A stretch of DNA of 64,000 nt from Lentihominibacter hominis (lineage in GTDB: Bacteria; Bacillota; Clostridia; Peptostreptococcales; Anaerovoracaceae): positions 744,001-808,000 of the forward strand of contig NZ_JACRTA010000001.1 of the NCBI RefSeq assembly GCF_014385065.1. The letters are read 5' to 3'. The notes under the pieces were generated by a model. The model worked only from the letters and a program-made list of their open reading frames with translations. It was not told the origin of the DNA and did not search any database. Shown piece by piece: positions 43,027 to 51,506 of this stretch (its first letter is position 1; each line of letters opens with the position of its first letter). The position numbers and the translations under genes were made by a program.

Positions 43027-46000
43027 ATGGCAAGTTTACGGGACACCGTAAAGGACTATCAAGAAGAATTAAGGGACGGTATCGCTTGGGTGGCGTTTTG
43101 GAAAACGGGACGTTCTTGGAACGCCGAATATTTCCACCTTGAAATGAGCGACTACCTTTACCCGGAGGACAGAAGCCGCATGGAAGAAATCAAACAGGCT
43201 GACCCTGCCGCCGTTGTGGTAAACGGCTATTATTCCGGCTATCTTGGCGAGGATATGAACCTTGACGAGCTGACCGCCGGGGTGCGCCGCCACTACGAAA
43301 ACGGATATAGCAATATCGGGGAATTTATCGAAGCCCACGACGACAGGCTGCCGCCGGAGCTTATCGAGGAAGCAAGAGCCGCCGCCCACGCTGCGGGGCT
43401 TCCTTTCTCTGAAAAAGCCTACCGGGACGGCGAAGAACCCGACCCCTATATTTTTGACGGGAGCATGAGCATGGAGGACTACGAACTTATGCACCGTATG
43501 ATTGAAAACGAAAGGAGCGAACGCATGGTAGAAACGATTTTAAGCGGGTATCTTTCTAATCTTGGAAAGTACACCGAGGGCAGACCTGCGGGCGAATGGG
43601 TATCATTCCCCACGACTGCCGAGCATTTGAAAGAAGTCTTTGACCGTATCGGGATAGACGGCAAAAACTACGGGGAGCTGCATATCACAGAATACCAGTC
43701 CTCTATTGCAGGACTGGCAGGAAAATTGACCGAGCTTGAAAGCCTTGACGAACTGAACTATTTGAGCGAACTTTTGAAAATGCAGTTTGACGACGACCGG
43801 GAAAAATTTGTTGCAGCTATGGAATACGGCGACCATACAAGGGACTTGCAGGATATTATCAACCTTGCACAAAACCTTGATTGTTACTGGCTTTACCCGT
43901 CCGTACAGAGTGAGGAAGATTACGGGCATTATCTGATTGAAGAACTGGACGAGTTGGAGCTGCCCGAAGAAGCAAAAAAATATTTCATGTATGAGGAATA
44001 CGGGCGGGACGCTGCTATCAATGACGGGGGCAGCTTTACCGAGCAGGGCTATATCTACAATAACCGCAACACCTTTACACAGTGGTACGACGGGCGCGAC
44101 GTGCCGGAGGAATACCGGGTAACGCCGCAGCCGCCAGTACAGGAAAAGGAACAGGCAGACCTTGACGCTTCCGCAGCCATACAAACCGCCGCCACAGAGC
44201 AGCCCCCGGTTCTCCCGATTATCCTATCTTCTGAAAAGCCCGCCGATAAAATGAAAGAGATTACCGACCGACTGGAACAGGGAATTTTAGGACTGTATGA
44301 AAGCGACCGTTACGCCGATTATCTGCGTACCATGTCAAAATTCCATGATTACAGCCTTAACAATACAATCCTTATCGCCATGCAGGGCGGCAATCTTGTG
44401 AAAGGCTATAAACAATGGGAAAAGGAATTTGACCGCCATGTAAAGCCCGGAGAAAAAGCTATCAAGATACTTGCACCGTCCCCGTTTACCGTCAAGAAGC
44501 AGGTGGAAAAAATCGACCCGGACACCCAAAAGCCTGTTTTCGATAAGGACGGAAAACCTGTTACCGAAGAAAAAGAAATCAAGATACCCGCTTTTCGTGT
44601 AGTATCTGTCTTTGATATTTCACAGACCGAGGGAAAAGAACTTCCTGCCCTTACCTATGAGCTTACGGGCAACGTGGAACAATACAAGGATTTTTTCGCT
44701 GCCCTTGAAAAGACTTCCCCGTTTGCTATGGGATTTGAAGCACTAAGCGGCGGCGTAAAAGGACGCTGCAATTATGAGGAAAAGCGTATCTTCATCAACG
44801 AGGGCATGGACGAATTGCAGAATATCAAGACCGCAATCCATGAAATCGCCCACGCCACGCTGCATGATACCGCCCTTGCCATGCCGGAACGCCCCGACCG
44901 CCGCACCCGCGAGGTACAGGCGGAAAGCGTCGCCTATGCGGTCTGCCAACATTACGGGCTTGATACGTCGGACTATTCTTTTGGGTATATCGCCGGGTGG
45001 AGCAGCGGAAAAGAACTTGCAGAACTGAAAGGCTCTCTTGAAACAATCCGCAGCACCGCCGCAAATCTGATTGATACCATAGACGGACATTTTGCAGAAA
45101 TCCAAAAGGCACAGGATAAGGAACAGACCACCGAACAGGCACAGCCCGCACAGGAAGCCGCCAAACAGCCCGAAACAAAAGCAGCCGCGCCGGAGCTTCC
45201 CGAAGAAACAGCCCCGGTACAGGAAAAAGAAGCACAGCCGGAACAGGCTGCACCCGCCGCCCCTTATTATACTATCAATGAAGCTGCCGCCAAACGTGCA
45301 AAGGATATGAACAGTTTTTCCGATTATAAGCAAGGCAGCGCGACGGCTGAATACAGGCACTATGTAGATGAAGCCGTACAACTTGCAGAAAGGCAGAAAC
45401 AGCGGGTAGACCCGATGTACCATGAGAAAATCGACAGCCTGCTTGACACCTATGCCCGGAAACTGGCGGCGAACATGAATAAAGGCTATGAGATTGACGC
45501 GCGTGTTCCCTCTATCCTGATTGCGGGCGGCTCTAACTTCCCCACAAGGAAGAAAGAAAAGCAGAACGCAGCCCGCGACAGCAATTACCGGGAATGGCAG
45601 GACATACAAGGGCTTCTTGATAAAATCCGCAGTACCGGCATGGGCGGTATCAGCGCAGACGACCCGCAGGCAGTACAGAAGTTAGAAAAGAAACTGGAAA
45701 GCCTTGAAAAATCACAGGAAACCATGAAAGCCGTAAACGCCTACTACCGCAAGCATAAGACCCTTGACGGCTGCCCGCATTTACCGCCGGAGGAACTGGA
45801 AAAATTGAAAGCAGACATGGCGAGCAGTTGGCATTTGGAGGACAAGCCCTTTGCGACTTGGGCGTTATCCAACAACAGCGCAGAAATCCGGCGCGTGAAA
45901 GACCGTATCAAATCCCTTTCACAGCAAAAAGAAATCGGTTTTGTAGGTTGGGAATTTGACGGCGGCAAGGTGGAAGCAAACACCGAAGCGAACCGACTGC

Positions 46001-46860
46001 AAATCTTCTTTGAGGATAAGCCGGACGAAGCCACGCGGGAAGCCTTAAAAAGTAATGGCTTCCGTTGGTCGCCAAAAGCCGGGGCATGGCAGCGGCAGCT
46101 TACCAGTAACGCCTACTATGCGGCTGATTATGTGAAAGCGATTGCTCCCCTTACCGGGGAAAAGCCTACCGAGTTACAGCGGGCGCATATCCGGCAGCAA
46201 AAGGTAGCTGCACAGGAACAACCCGCACAGGAGCAGCCGGAGCAGGAAGCCCCACAGGACAAAGACACCTTTTCCATTTATCAGATAAAAGGCGGGGACG
46301 AAACAAGGGACTTGCGTTTTGAGCCTTACGACCGTCTGATTGCCGCCGGACACCGGGTAGACCCGAAAAACTATGCCCTTGTCTATTCCGCACCTCTTAC
46401 GCCGGGGACTTCCCTTGAAGATATTTACACCCGCTTTAATATCGACCACCCGAAAGATTTTAAGGGACACAGCCTTTCTGTTTCCGACGTAGTGGTGCTT
46501 CATCAGAACGGGCAGGACACCGCCCACTATGTAGACAGCTTCGGTTATAAGAAAGTGCCGGAATTTTTGCAGCCGGAAAACTATCTGAAAACTGCCGAGC
46601 AGACCACCGAGCAAAACTACAACATGATTGACGGGCAGATAAACAACACCCCGACCGTCGCAGAATTGGAAGCAAAGGTAAAGACAGGAGAAACCATTTC
46701 CCTTGTTGACCTTGCGGAAACTGTCAAGGCTGACAAGGAACGTGGCAAGGCAGCAAAAACGGAAAAGAAGCCCTCTATCCGGGCGCAGCTTAAAGCAGCG
46801 AAAGAACAGACACCGAAGAAACAGGCAAAACAGAAAACACAGGATTTGGAAAGGAGCTGA
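43027..46860 (+). CDS. Antirestriction fusion: DUF3849-ArdA-ArdC/zincin-YodL
   Basis: I start at the ATG after AAAGGAGG, giving 1,277 residues. The order is a DUF3849-like head (1-~160) and an ArdA-like DNA mimic (~167-365, SNLGKYTEGRPAGEWVSFP, YEEYGRDAAINDGG). An ArdC/LtrC part follows, with ssDNA-binding fold and zincin site HEIAHA (His605, Glu606, His609). Then come a helical region, a YodL-like domain (~1080-1180, LRFEPYDRLIAAGHRV) and a basic tail with KPSIRAQL. ArdA and ArdC protect incoming DNA from host restriction, a job suited to a gene in the leading region. An internal AAAGGAG (43511) before ATG 43525 could give separate ArdA. Confidence 0.83.
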   Translation: MASLRDTVKDYQEELRDGIAWVAFWKTGRSWNAEYFHLEMSDYLYPEDRSRMEEIKQADPAAVVVNGYYSGYLGEDMNLDELTAGVRRHYENGYSNIGEFIEAHDDRLPPELIEEARAAAHAAGLPFSEKAYRDGEEPDPYIFDGSMSMEDYELMHRMIENERSERMVETILSGYLSNLGKYTEGRPAGEWVSFPTTAEHLKEVFDRIGIDGKNYGELHITEYQSSIAGLAGKLTELESLDELNYLSELLKMQFDDDREKFVAAMEYGDHTRDLQDIINLAQNLDCYWLYPSVQSEEDYGHYLIEELDELELPEEAKKYFMYEEYGRDAAINDGGSFTEQGYIYNNRNTFTQWYDGRDVPEEYRVTPQPPVQEKEQADLDASAAIQTAATEQPPVLPIILSSEKPADKMKEITDRLEQGILGLYESDRYADYLRTMSKFHDYSLNNTILIAMQGGNLVKGYKQWEKEFDRHVKPGEKAIKILAPSPFTVKKQVEKIDPDTQKPVFDKDGKPVTEEKEIKIPAFRVVSVFDISQTEGKELPALTYELTGNVEQYKDFFAALEKTSPFAMGFEALSGGVKGRCNYEEKRIFINEGMDELQNIKTAIHEIAHATLHDTALAMPERPDRRTREVQAESVAYAVCQHYGLDTSDYSFGYIAGWSSGKELAELKGSLETIRSTAANLIDTIDGHFAEIQKAQDKEQTTEQAQPAQEAAKQPETKAAAPELPEETAPVQEKEAQPEQAAPAAPYYTINEAAAKRAKDMNSFSDYKQGSATAEYRHYVDEAVQLAERQKQRVDPMYHEKIDSLLDTYARKLAANMNKGYEIDARVPSILIAGGSNFPTRKKEKQNAARDSNYREWQDIQGLLDKIRSTGMGGISADDPQAVQKLEKKLESLEKSQETMKAVNAYYRKHKTLDGCPHLPPEELEKLKADMASSWHLEDKPFATWALSNNSAEIRRVKDRIKSLSQQKEIGFVGWEFDGGKVEANTEANRLQIFFEDKPDEATREALKSNGFRWSPKAGAWQRQLTSNAYYAADYVKAIAPLTGEKPTELQRAHIRQQKVAAQEQPAQEQPEQEAPQDKDTFSIYQIKGGDETRDLRFEPYDRLIAAGHRVDPKNYALVYSAPLTPGTSLEDIYTRFNIDHPKDFKGHSLSVSDVVVLHQNGQDTAHYVDSFGYKKVPEFLQPENYLKTAEQTTEQNYNMIDGQINNTPTVAELEAKVKTGETISLVDLAETVKADKERGKAAKTEKKPSIRAQLKAAKEQTPKKQAKQKTQDLERS

Positions 46861-46863
46861 CGC

Positions 46864-47808
46864 ATGAATAAGTTTGAAAACGTGGATATTTTCGCTTCTC
46901 TTGACGCTATCATGCGGCAGAATACAGGATTTTTCCAAAGTGATTTTGACATTGACAAGGAGATTATCGCAAAAGCAGCGGCAAGCCCTAACAGAGAGGA
47001 TAAGACGCTGCTATGGTTTTGCCGCCCGTCCGGGACGCATTGTTTTAAGGAGCGCGACGTGTTCCTAAAGGATACCGCCGCCCACAATACATGGTGTTTT
47101 TACAAAGAGCAGACCTGCGACCGCGTTCTTGCCTATGCCGTCGAGCTGACGGGCAGGGAGCGCGGGAAAATCAAAGGCAATCTTTATGAGCTTGACTATG
47201 CAAGGCAGTATGAGCGCGTTAAGGACAATGCGCTTGCCGCCGACACAGTCAAGTTGATTTATGAGCATGGGACAAGGGAGATACCCGCCGGACAGCATTT
47301 TAACGGAAATCCCGATACTTCTTTAGGGAAGTTTGAACACTTTGAAGCAGTACCCAACGACCCGGACGCGCTACAATTCCTTTTACGGGAAGAAAAGCAA
47401 AAACGGGATAAACTGACACCGGGCGACTTCAAGGAACATACCGCCGCCCTGCGTGCTGGGCTGATTGAAGCCGAAGCGCGGCGCATTGTGCAGGAAATGA
47501 AGCGCAGGGACACGCCCAATAGCCCTAATAGGACACATTTCATGGTGGAGCTGTCCCCGACATTTATGCAGCTTGCGTCCTCTAAGGACACCGACCGTCT
47601 GTTTTCCATGTTGCCCTATAAGACACTTTCCTTTTCCAAAATCGAGGGCAGACATGGAACATACGCCTTGATTGATAAAAATGAAAACCGGGGCACAGAT
47701 ATTCGCAGGGTGCGCCCCTCAATCCGGGCGCAGCTTGCCGCTGACAAAAGAAAAGCCGCCCCGAAAAAGGCGGCTGTAAAATCAAAAAATCACGAATTGG
47801 AGGTATGA
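46864..47808 (+). CDS. Conserved Tn1549-type ICE protein of unknown function
   Basis: This 314-residue soluble protein starts 3 bp after the antirestriction stop. The C-terminal motif RPSIRAQLAADKRK matches the tail of the preceding protein (KPSIRAQLKAAKE), so the two may bind a common partner. No catalytic motif recognised. Overlaps the next gene. Confidence 0.7.
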   Translation: MNKFENVDIFASLDAIMRQNTGFFQSDFDIDKEIIAKAAASPNREDKTLLWFCRPSGTHCFKERDVFLKDTAAHNTWCFYKEQTCDRVLAYAVELTGRERGKIKGNLYELDYARQYERVKDNALAADTVKLIYEHGTREIPAGQHFNGNPDTSLGKFEHFEAVPNDPDALQFLLREEKQKRDKLTPGDFKEHTAALRAGLIEAEARRIVQEMKRRDTPNSPNRTHFMVELSPTFMQLASSKDTDRLFSMLPYKTLSFSKIEGRHGTYALIDKNENRGTDIRRVRPSIRAQLAADKRKAAPKKAAVKSKNHELEV

Positions 47809-47810
47809 GC

Positions 47811-48017
47811 ATGATTAGACTGACAGTTGAAGAAACAAACCTGTTGAGCATTTACAATGAGGACGGCAAACGTGGGCTTACAGAAAACATCAACGCTGCG
47901 CTGCCGTTCATGGACGAGGATATGCGGGAACTGGCGAAACGCACCCTTGCGAAAATCGCACCTCTGACAGAAAATGAGTATGCGGAGCTTGCTATTTTCG
48001 CCGCTGATGAGGTATGA
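47811..48017 (+). CDS. Transposon-transfer assisting protein (TTRAP-like)
   Basis: This 68-residue helical protein (RLTVEETNLLSIYNEDGKR, ENEYAELA) matches the TTRAP family of conjugative transposons. The start at the second ATG has better spacing to GGAGG than the first, which overlaps the preceding stop. Confidence 0.75.
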   Translation: MIRLTVEETNLLSIYNEDGKRGLTENINAALPFMDEDMRELAKRTLAKIAPLTENEYAELAIFAADEV

Positions 48018-48376
48018 CCGGGATAAAGCGGCTTACACCACCCCAAAGCCGGAAAGTCAACAGCCTTATAAAAAAGGAGTGCTGCAACTGCGATAACGGA
48101 CACTGTATTTTACTGGACGACGGGGAGGAATGTGTCTGCCCGCAGCTTATTTCCTATTCGCTTCTTTGCAAATGGTTTCAGACCGCCGTATTGCCCCTTG
48201 ACAAGCTGCTGTATGCAGAGCTTTTCAAGACCGAGGATAAAAAGCGTTGTACCGAGTGCGGAACTTCTTTTGCGTCCACCTCTAACAGCGTCAAATACTG
48301 CCCGGACTGCCGGAAGCGTATTACCCGCAGACAGGCAGCGGAGCGCATGAGAAAACGGCGCGCCCTTGTTACGTAG
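48014..48376 (+). CDS. Cysteine-rich VLP-type protein
   Basis: This 120-residue protein has two Cys clusters: ECCNCDNGHCILLDDGEECVC and CTECGTSF...YCPDCRKR, the second a zinc ribbon. It belongs to the Cys-rich VLP group common in these elements. ATG overlaps the preceding stop. Its end overlaps the start of the second 112-bp repeat. Confidence 0.8.
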   Translation: MTGIKRLTPPQSRKVNSLIKKECCNCDNGHCILLDDGEECVCPQLISYSLLCKWFQTAVLPLDKLLYAELFKTEDKKRCTECGTSFASTSNSVKYCPDCRKRITRRQAAERMRKRRALVT

Positions 48377-48479
48377 TAGGGGCAAAAAAAGCCTTGATTT
48401 ACGGGGATTTCAGTGCTTGAAAATGACGCGGCAAGGGTTTTATACCTTATCCCCTAAAAATGACGTTCTATTGCGTAAC
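48368..48479 (+). repeat. 112-bp repeat, copy 2
   Basis: Same length, orientation and ends as copy 1 (GTTACGTAGTAGGGGCAAAA to TTCTATTGCGTAAC); the middle is diverged. The pair brackets the replication/conjugation genes. Confidence 0.75.
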
Positions 48480-48504
48480 AGATACCAAAAACGCACCTAC
48501 ATAA

Positions 48505-48551
48505 AACAGGGCGCGGACAGTCTTTTGTTGGCTGTCTGCGCCCTGTTCTTT
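48505..48551. terminator. Bidirectional terminator between convergent ICE genes
   Basis: AACAGGGCGCGGACAG pairs with CTGTCTGCGCCCTGTT (one mismatch), followed by CTTTTACTTT on the plus strand and preceded by an A-rich stretch. Confidence 0.8.
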
Positions 48552-48555
48552 TACT

Positions 48556-48813
48556 TTATTCGTGCAGTTCTTCTATATCCTTTATTCGGTTTTCCAATAG
48601 GATATACAGCTCTCCATTCTCTCCCCTTATAACCAGAGTATCATTTTCATCGGAATAAGTTCCATATTCCACACATTCTATATATCCGATAAGTGTATTT
48701 CCGTCCTCAAAAGTAATTTGGATTTTACTGTCTGCGTTAATATAAGTTTCTACGCCATAACTGCCATTTTCTAATGTTATTCTGTAACATGGTGTAATAC
48801 CAACCATTTTCAT
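48556..48813 (-). CDS. Small unrecognised ICE protein downstream of the relaxase
   Basis: This 85-residue, acidic, beta-rich protein (YRITLENGSYGVETYINADS) lies 2 bp after the relaxase stop, so it is co-transcribed with it. AAAGGAACGGG serves as ribosome-binding site. Probably an accessory protein; no family identified. Confidence 0.65.
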   Translation of the reverse strand: MKMVGITPCYRITLENGSYGVETYINADSKIQITFEDGNTLIGYIECVEYGTYSDENDTLVIRGENGELYILLENRIKDIEELHE

Positions 48814-48815
48814 AA

Positions 48816-50162
48816 TTATTCCCGTTCCTTTCCTTTCTTCCGTTCCGGCTCTTTGCCTTGCCGCAAAATATTGTCTATGTTCTGTTTGATAACGTCGTAT
48901 TCCTTGACCTGTTTTTTCAGCTTGCCATAATCAGCGTAAAGGGCTTCTTTTTGCGCTTGTAGTTTCCCGTATTCTTCCTGCATGGCGGCAAGATTGGGGA
49001 GTTTAGTAACGCCCGCCGCTTTCAGTGTCTTTACTGCCGCTTCATGGAGTATCAGACTGCTTTCCTGCTTTGCCCGGTATGCGTCCTTATCCTTTGCCCT
49101 GCGGTATGCTTCATAGACAGGTTTTGTCTTTTGGTAGGTAGTAACGTGCTTCATCAGCACCGCCATATCTGCAAGACGCTTTTCCACGCTCTTTAATGCG
49201 TCTGCTGTCTTTTCATTTTCCGCATTTACTTCCTCAATCCGGCTGACTAAATCTGCGTACTGCTCAATCTTATGTTCTGTCAAGAAATTCATAGTCTTTG
49301 CAGCCAGTTTCAGATTATGGATTTTCGCCCACTGTTCATAGCCCCGGCTCTCTTGTGCCTTGATACTGTTTTCAATGTCAATAAGCAGCGATACGCCGCG
49401 CTGCTCTTTGGGAGCTTTCGCTGCCTTTGTGCGTTTGCCCTCTATCCGTTCTCTTATGGCTTCCTCTGTATAATCTGTACCGAGAGTTTTCAGACGGGTA
49501 AAGCGTTCCTGTCCGGGAGCGCGGCAGGAGATATATTTTCCCGGCTTTATCTCATAACCCGCTGCCTGTAACCGCTGCAACAATTCTTCAAAACTTGCTA
49601 CTTGGGGGATAAGCGTATCAACGGCAATTTTCAGCTTGCCTTTCCAACTTGTACCGACCTTTTCCGCTTGATATTCTGCATAGCTTTTTCCCTTGCTGCC
49701 TTTGCCCGGAACGACAACAGACAGCCCGTTTTCCCGGCACAGCTTATCGCTCATGTTCCGTATGCCGTAGTAACTGCGCTTATTGGAATTGTACTTATGG
49801 TAGTCAACAAAATTGACCGCACAAAAAATGATATGGTTATGGATATGCCCTTTGTCTATGTGGGTAGTTAAGACGTATTCATGCTGTCCCTTTGTTACCG
49901 CGTCGGCAAGCTGCTTTCCGATTTCGTGGGCTTTCTCATAATCTACTTCTCCCGGCTCAAAGGACTGTATCAAATGGTGGGCGAGATTGTTTCCCTTATC
50001 TATGGCTTGTGCAAGCGTAAATCCAAACTCAATATCTGCCGTTTCATAGCTGCACCCAAAGGAGGACACAAGCATTTTCCCGTCTGTTTTATCCGGGTTT
50101 TGGATATAGTCAAGGGCTTTGCTCAACGTGCTTTTAATAGGCTTAATCTTTGTAACCGCCAT
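48816..50162 (-). CDS. Conjugative relaxase (MobP/Tn1549 type)
   Basis: This 448-residue relaxase nicks oriT and pilots the transferred strand. The N-terminus AVTKIKPIKSTLSKALDYI is typical, and the HUH metal site is HIDKGHIHNHIIF. The C-terminal third is a long coiled coil. Its start lies 40 bp inside the mobC gene, so the pair is translationally coupled. Confidence 0.9.
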   Translation of the reverse strand: MAVTKIKPIKSTLSKALDYIQNPDKTDGKMLVSSFGCSYETADIEFGFTLAQAIDKGNNLAHHLIQSFEPGEVDYEKAHEIGKQLADAVTKGQHEYVLTTHIDKGHIHNHIIFCAVNFVDYHKYNSNKRSYYGIRNMSDKLCRENGLSVVVPGKGSKGKSYAEYQAEKVGTSWKGKLKIAVDTLIPQVASFEELLQRLQAAGYEIKPGKYISCRAPGQERFTRLKTLGTDYTEEAIRERIEGKRTKAAKAPKEQRGVSLLIDIENSIKAQESRGYEQWAKIHNLKLAAKTMNFLTEHKIEQYADLVSRIEEVNAENEKTADALKSVEKRLADMAVLMKHVTTYQKTKPVYEAYRRAKDKDAYRAKQESSLILHEAAVKTLKAAGVTKLPNLAAMQEEYGKLQAQKEALYADYGKLKKQVKEYDVIKQNIDNILRQGKEPERKKGKERE

Positions 50163-50452
50163 ATCTCCGCAAGCACCCCCTTTATTTCCTCTATGTCCTC
50201 TTGGTAAACGCTGCCTGTCGCATTGACACGCTTTGCAATCTGATTGATGTTGACCCCGATTTTCTGTATCTCTGCTGTCATGCCTTTTATATCGCTATGG
50301 TCTGTCTGAATGATATACCCGTCAATGGCAATCTTGCGAAGATACGCCGCCATGTTCCGGGTAGGGACAAGCTTCATTTTCTGTTCAATCAATGCCCTTT
50401 CTTCCTCTGTTACATAGAATTTGATTTGTATTTTTCTTTTGCGTCCGTTCAT
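50123..50452 (-). CDS. mobC: MobC-type relaxosome protein
   Basis: This 109-residue protein, starting at the ATG after AAAGGAG, has a basic ribbon-helix-helix-type head (NGRKRKIQIKFYVTEEERALI) and the MobC-family tail (IQKIGVNINQIAKRVNATG). It helps the relaxase open oriT. The oriT-like repeat ends 21 bp upstream of its start codon. Confidence 0.88.
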   Translation of the reverse strand: MNGRKRKIQIKFYVTEEERALIEQKMKLVPTRNMAAYLRKIAIDGYIIQTDHSDIKGMTAEIQKIGVNINQIAKRVNATGSVYQEDIEEIKGVLAEIWRLQRLSLLKAR

Positions 50453-50473
50453 GCAATCGCTCCTTTCCATTCC

Positions 50474-50573
50474 GAGGGTTTGGGACACTTCCCAACAAGC
50501 AATTTTCAACCGACGCACCGCAGGACGGGAGGGCGAAAATACGGAAAAGGGTACTCTTTTCCTATGCTTGCTA
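50474..50573 (-). repeat. 100-bp oriT-like repeat, copy B (probable oriT)
   Basis: Inverted copy of 42878-42977: the 34-bp block (50540-50573) is identical and the 29-bp block (50474-50502) has one change (TTGGGAAGTGTCCCAA). Location just upstream of mobC and the relaxase makes this the best oriT candidate. Confidence 0.75.
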
Positions 50574-50695
50574 CGAAACTTTATCCCTTACTACCTACAA
50601 CACCGGGAACGGCAAATTTGACGAACTTTCCCAAAAGAAAAACGCCGCAATCTGCGACGTTTCAATCACTCTATATAAACAAAAACGAGAGAACT

Positions 50696-51055
50696 TTATT
50701 CCCCCGTTTCGTCGTTGTTGGCTTCCTCTATTCCTTTTGCAGTAGCAGACAGGATTTTCAAATCTTTTTCGCTCATACCGTCAAGCATAGTATCGAGCTG
50801 ACGGCGGCGCGTGGATTTCTCCTGTTCCCGTTCCGGGAAAAAGAACTGGTCTACTGATACATCAAGCAGGGTTACAAGCTCATATAAAATCTGTAAACTT
50901 GGGTGCTGCCCGCTGTTCTCAATGGACGCGATATATCGGGGCGCAATATTCAGCGTATCGGCTAACTGATTGCGTGATATTCCCTTTGCTTTTCTTGCTG
51001 CTTTAATGGCTTGCCCGAAAGCCTTAAAATCAAATTTTTCTTTGTTCTGCTTCAT
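50696..51055 (-). CDS. XRE-family regulator of the ICE
   Basis: This 119-residue repressor-type protein has an N-terminal HTH (AIKAARKAKGISRNQLADTL, then APRYIASIENSGQHPSLQ). The start before KQNKEKF is chosen because GGTGA is seven bases upstream; earlier in-frame starts fall inside that site. The C-terminal part is helical. It is divergent from a small HTH gene across a promoter with dyads, so it probably controls element genes. The 122 bp between it and the oriT-like repeat show nothing else. Confidence 0.85.
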   Translation of the reverse strand: MKQNKEKFDFKAFGQAIKAARKAKGISRNQLADTLNIAPRYIASIENSGQHPSLQILYELVTLLDVSVDQFFFPEREQEKSTRRRQLDTMLDGMSEKDLKILSATAKGIEEANNDETGE

Positions 51056-51139
51056 AGTCATTTCACCCAACTACATTGTATATTTCATCTTCCTTTCGAG
51101 ATATGATTACACACAGCACATTATTGACTGAAATAGAGC

Positions 51140-51179
51140 ATATCATATACTTGATATTATTCGGCTATCCGAGTATAAT
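51140..51179 (+). promoter_or_regulatory. Promoter and candidate operators between divergent ICE regulators
   Basis: TTGATA (51151-51156), 17-bp spacer and TATAAT (51174-51179). The dyad ATATCA-TATACT-TGATAT (51140-51157) covers the -35 and TCGG-CTAT-CCGA (51161-51172) lies in the spacer. Both are good binding sites for the adjacent XRE protein. Confidence 0.6.
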
Positions 51180-51215
51180 TATACTGGTAAAATTTGAGGA
51201 AAGGGCGTTTTGATT

Positions 51216-51401
51216 ATGGAATATATGTCTTGTCCCGAAGCGGCAAAGAAATGGGGAATTTCTGAAAGACGAGTACAGATACTTTGTAGCGAAAATCGCA
51301 TACCGGGCGTTTCAAAACTGGGGTATATGTGGCTGATACCAAAAAACGCGGAAAAACCTTTTGATATGAGAAAGAAACAACATAAAATGCAGATACAATA
51401 A
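51216..51401 (+). CDS. Small helix-turn-helix protein
   Basis: This 61-residue DNA-binding protein (MSCPEAAKKWGISERRVQIL, GVSKLGYMWLIPKNAEKP) is of the excisionase-like/MerR-like small HTH type. ATG preferred over the upstream TTG; GAGGAAAGGG is the ribosome-binding site. It lies upstream of the cargo genes on the same strand. Confidence 0.75.
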   Translation: MEYMSCPEAAKKWGISERRVQILCSENRIPGVSKLGYMWLIPKNAEKPFDMRKKQHKMQIQ

Positions 51402-51506
51402 ACAAACAAATAAACCTTACAACAACTGTAAGTGGTGTGGTTGCTTCTTATGCAGTAAAATTATATTCGTAAGATAAGCGTAAGCAAAAAATGTGAGGTG
51501 TGAGAT

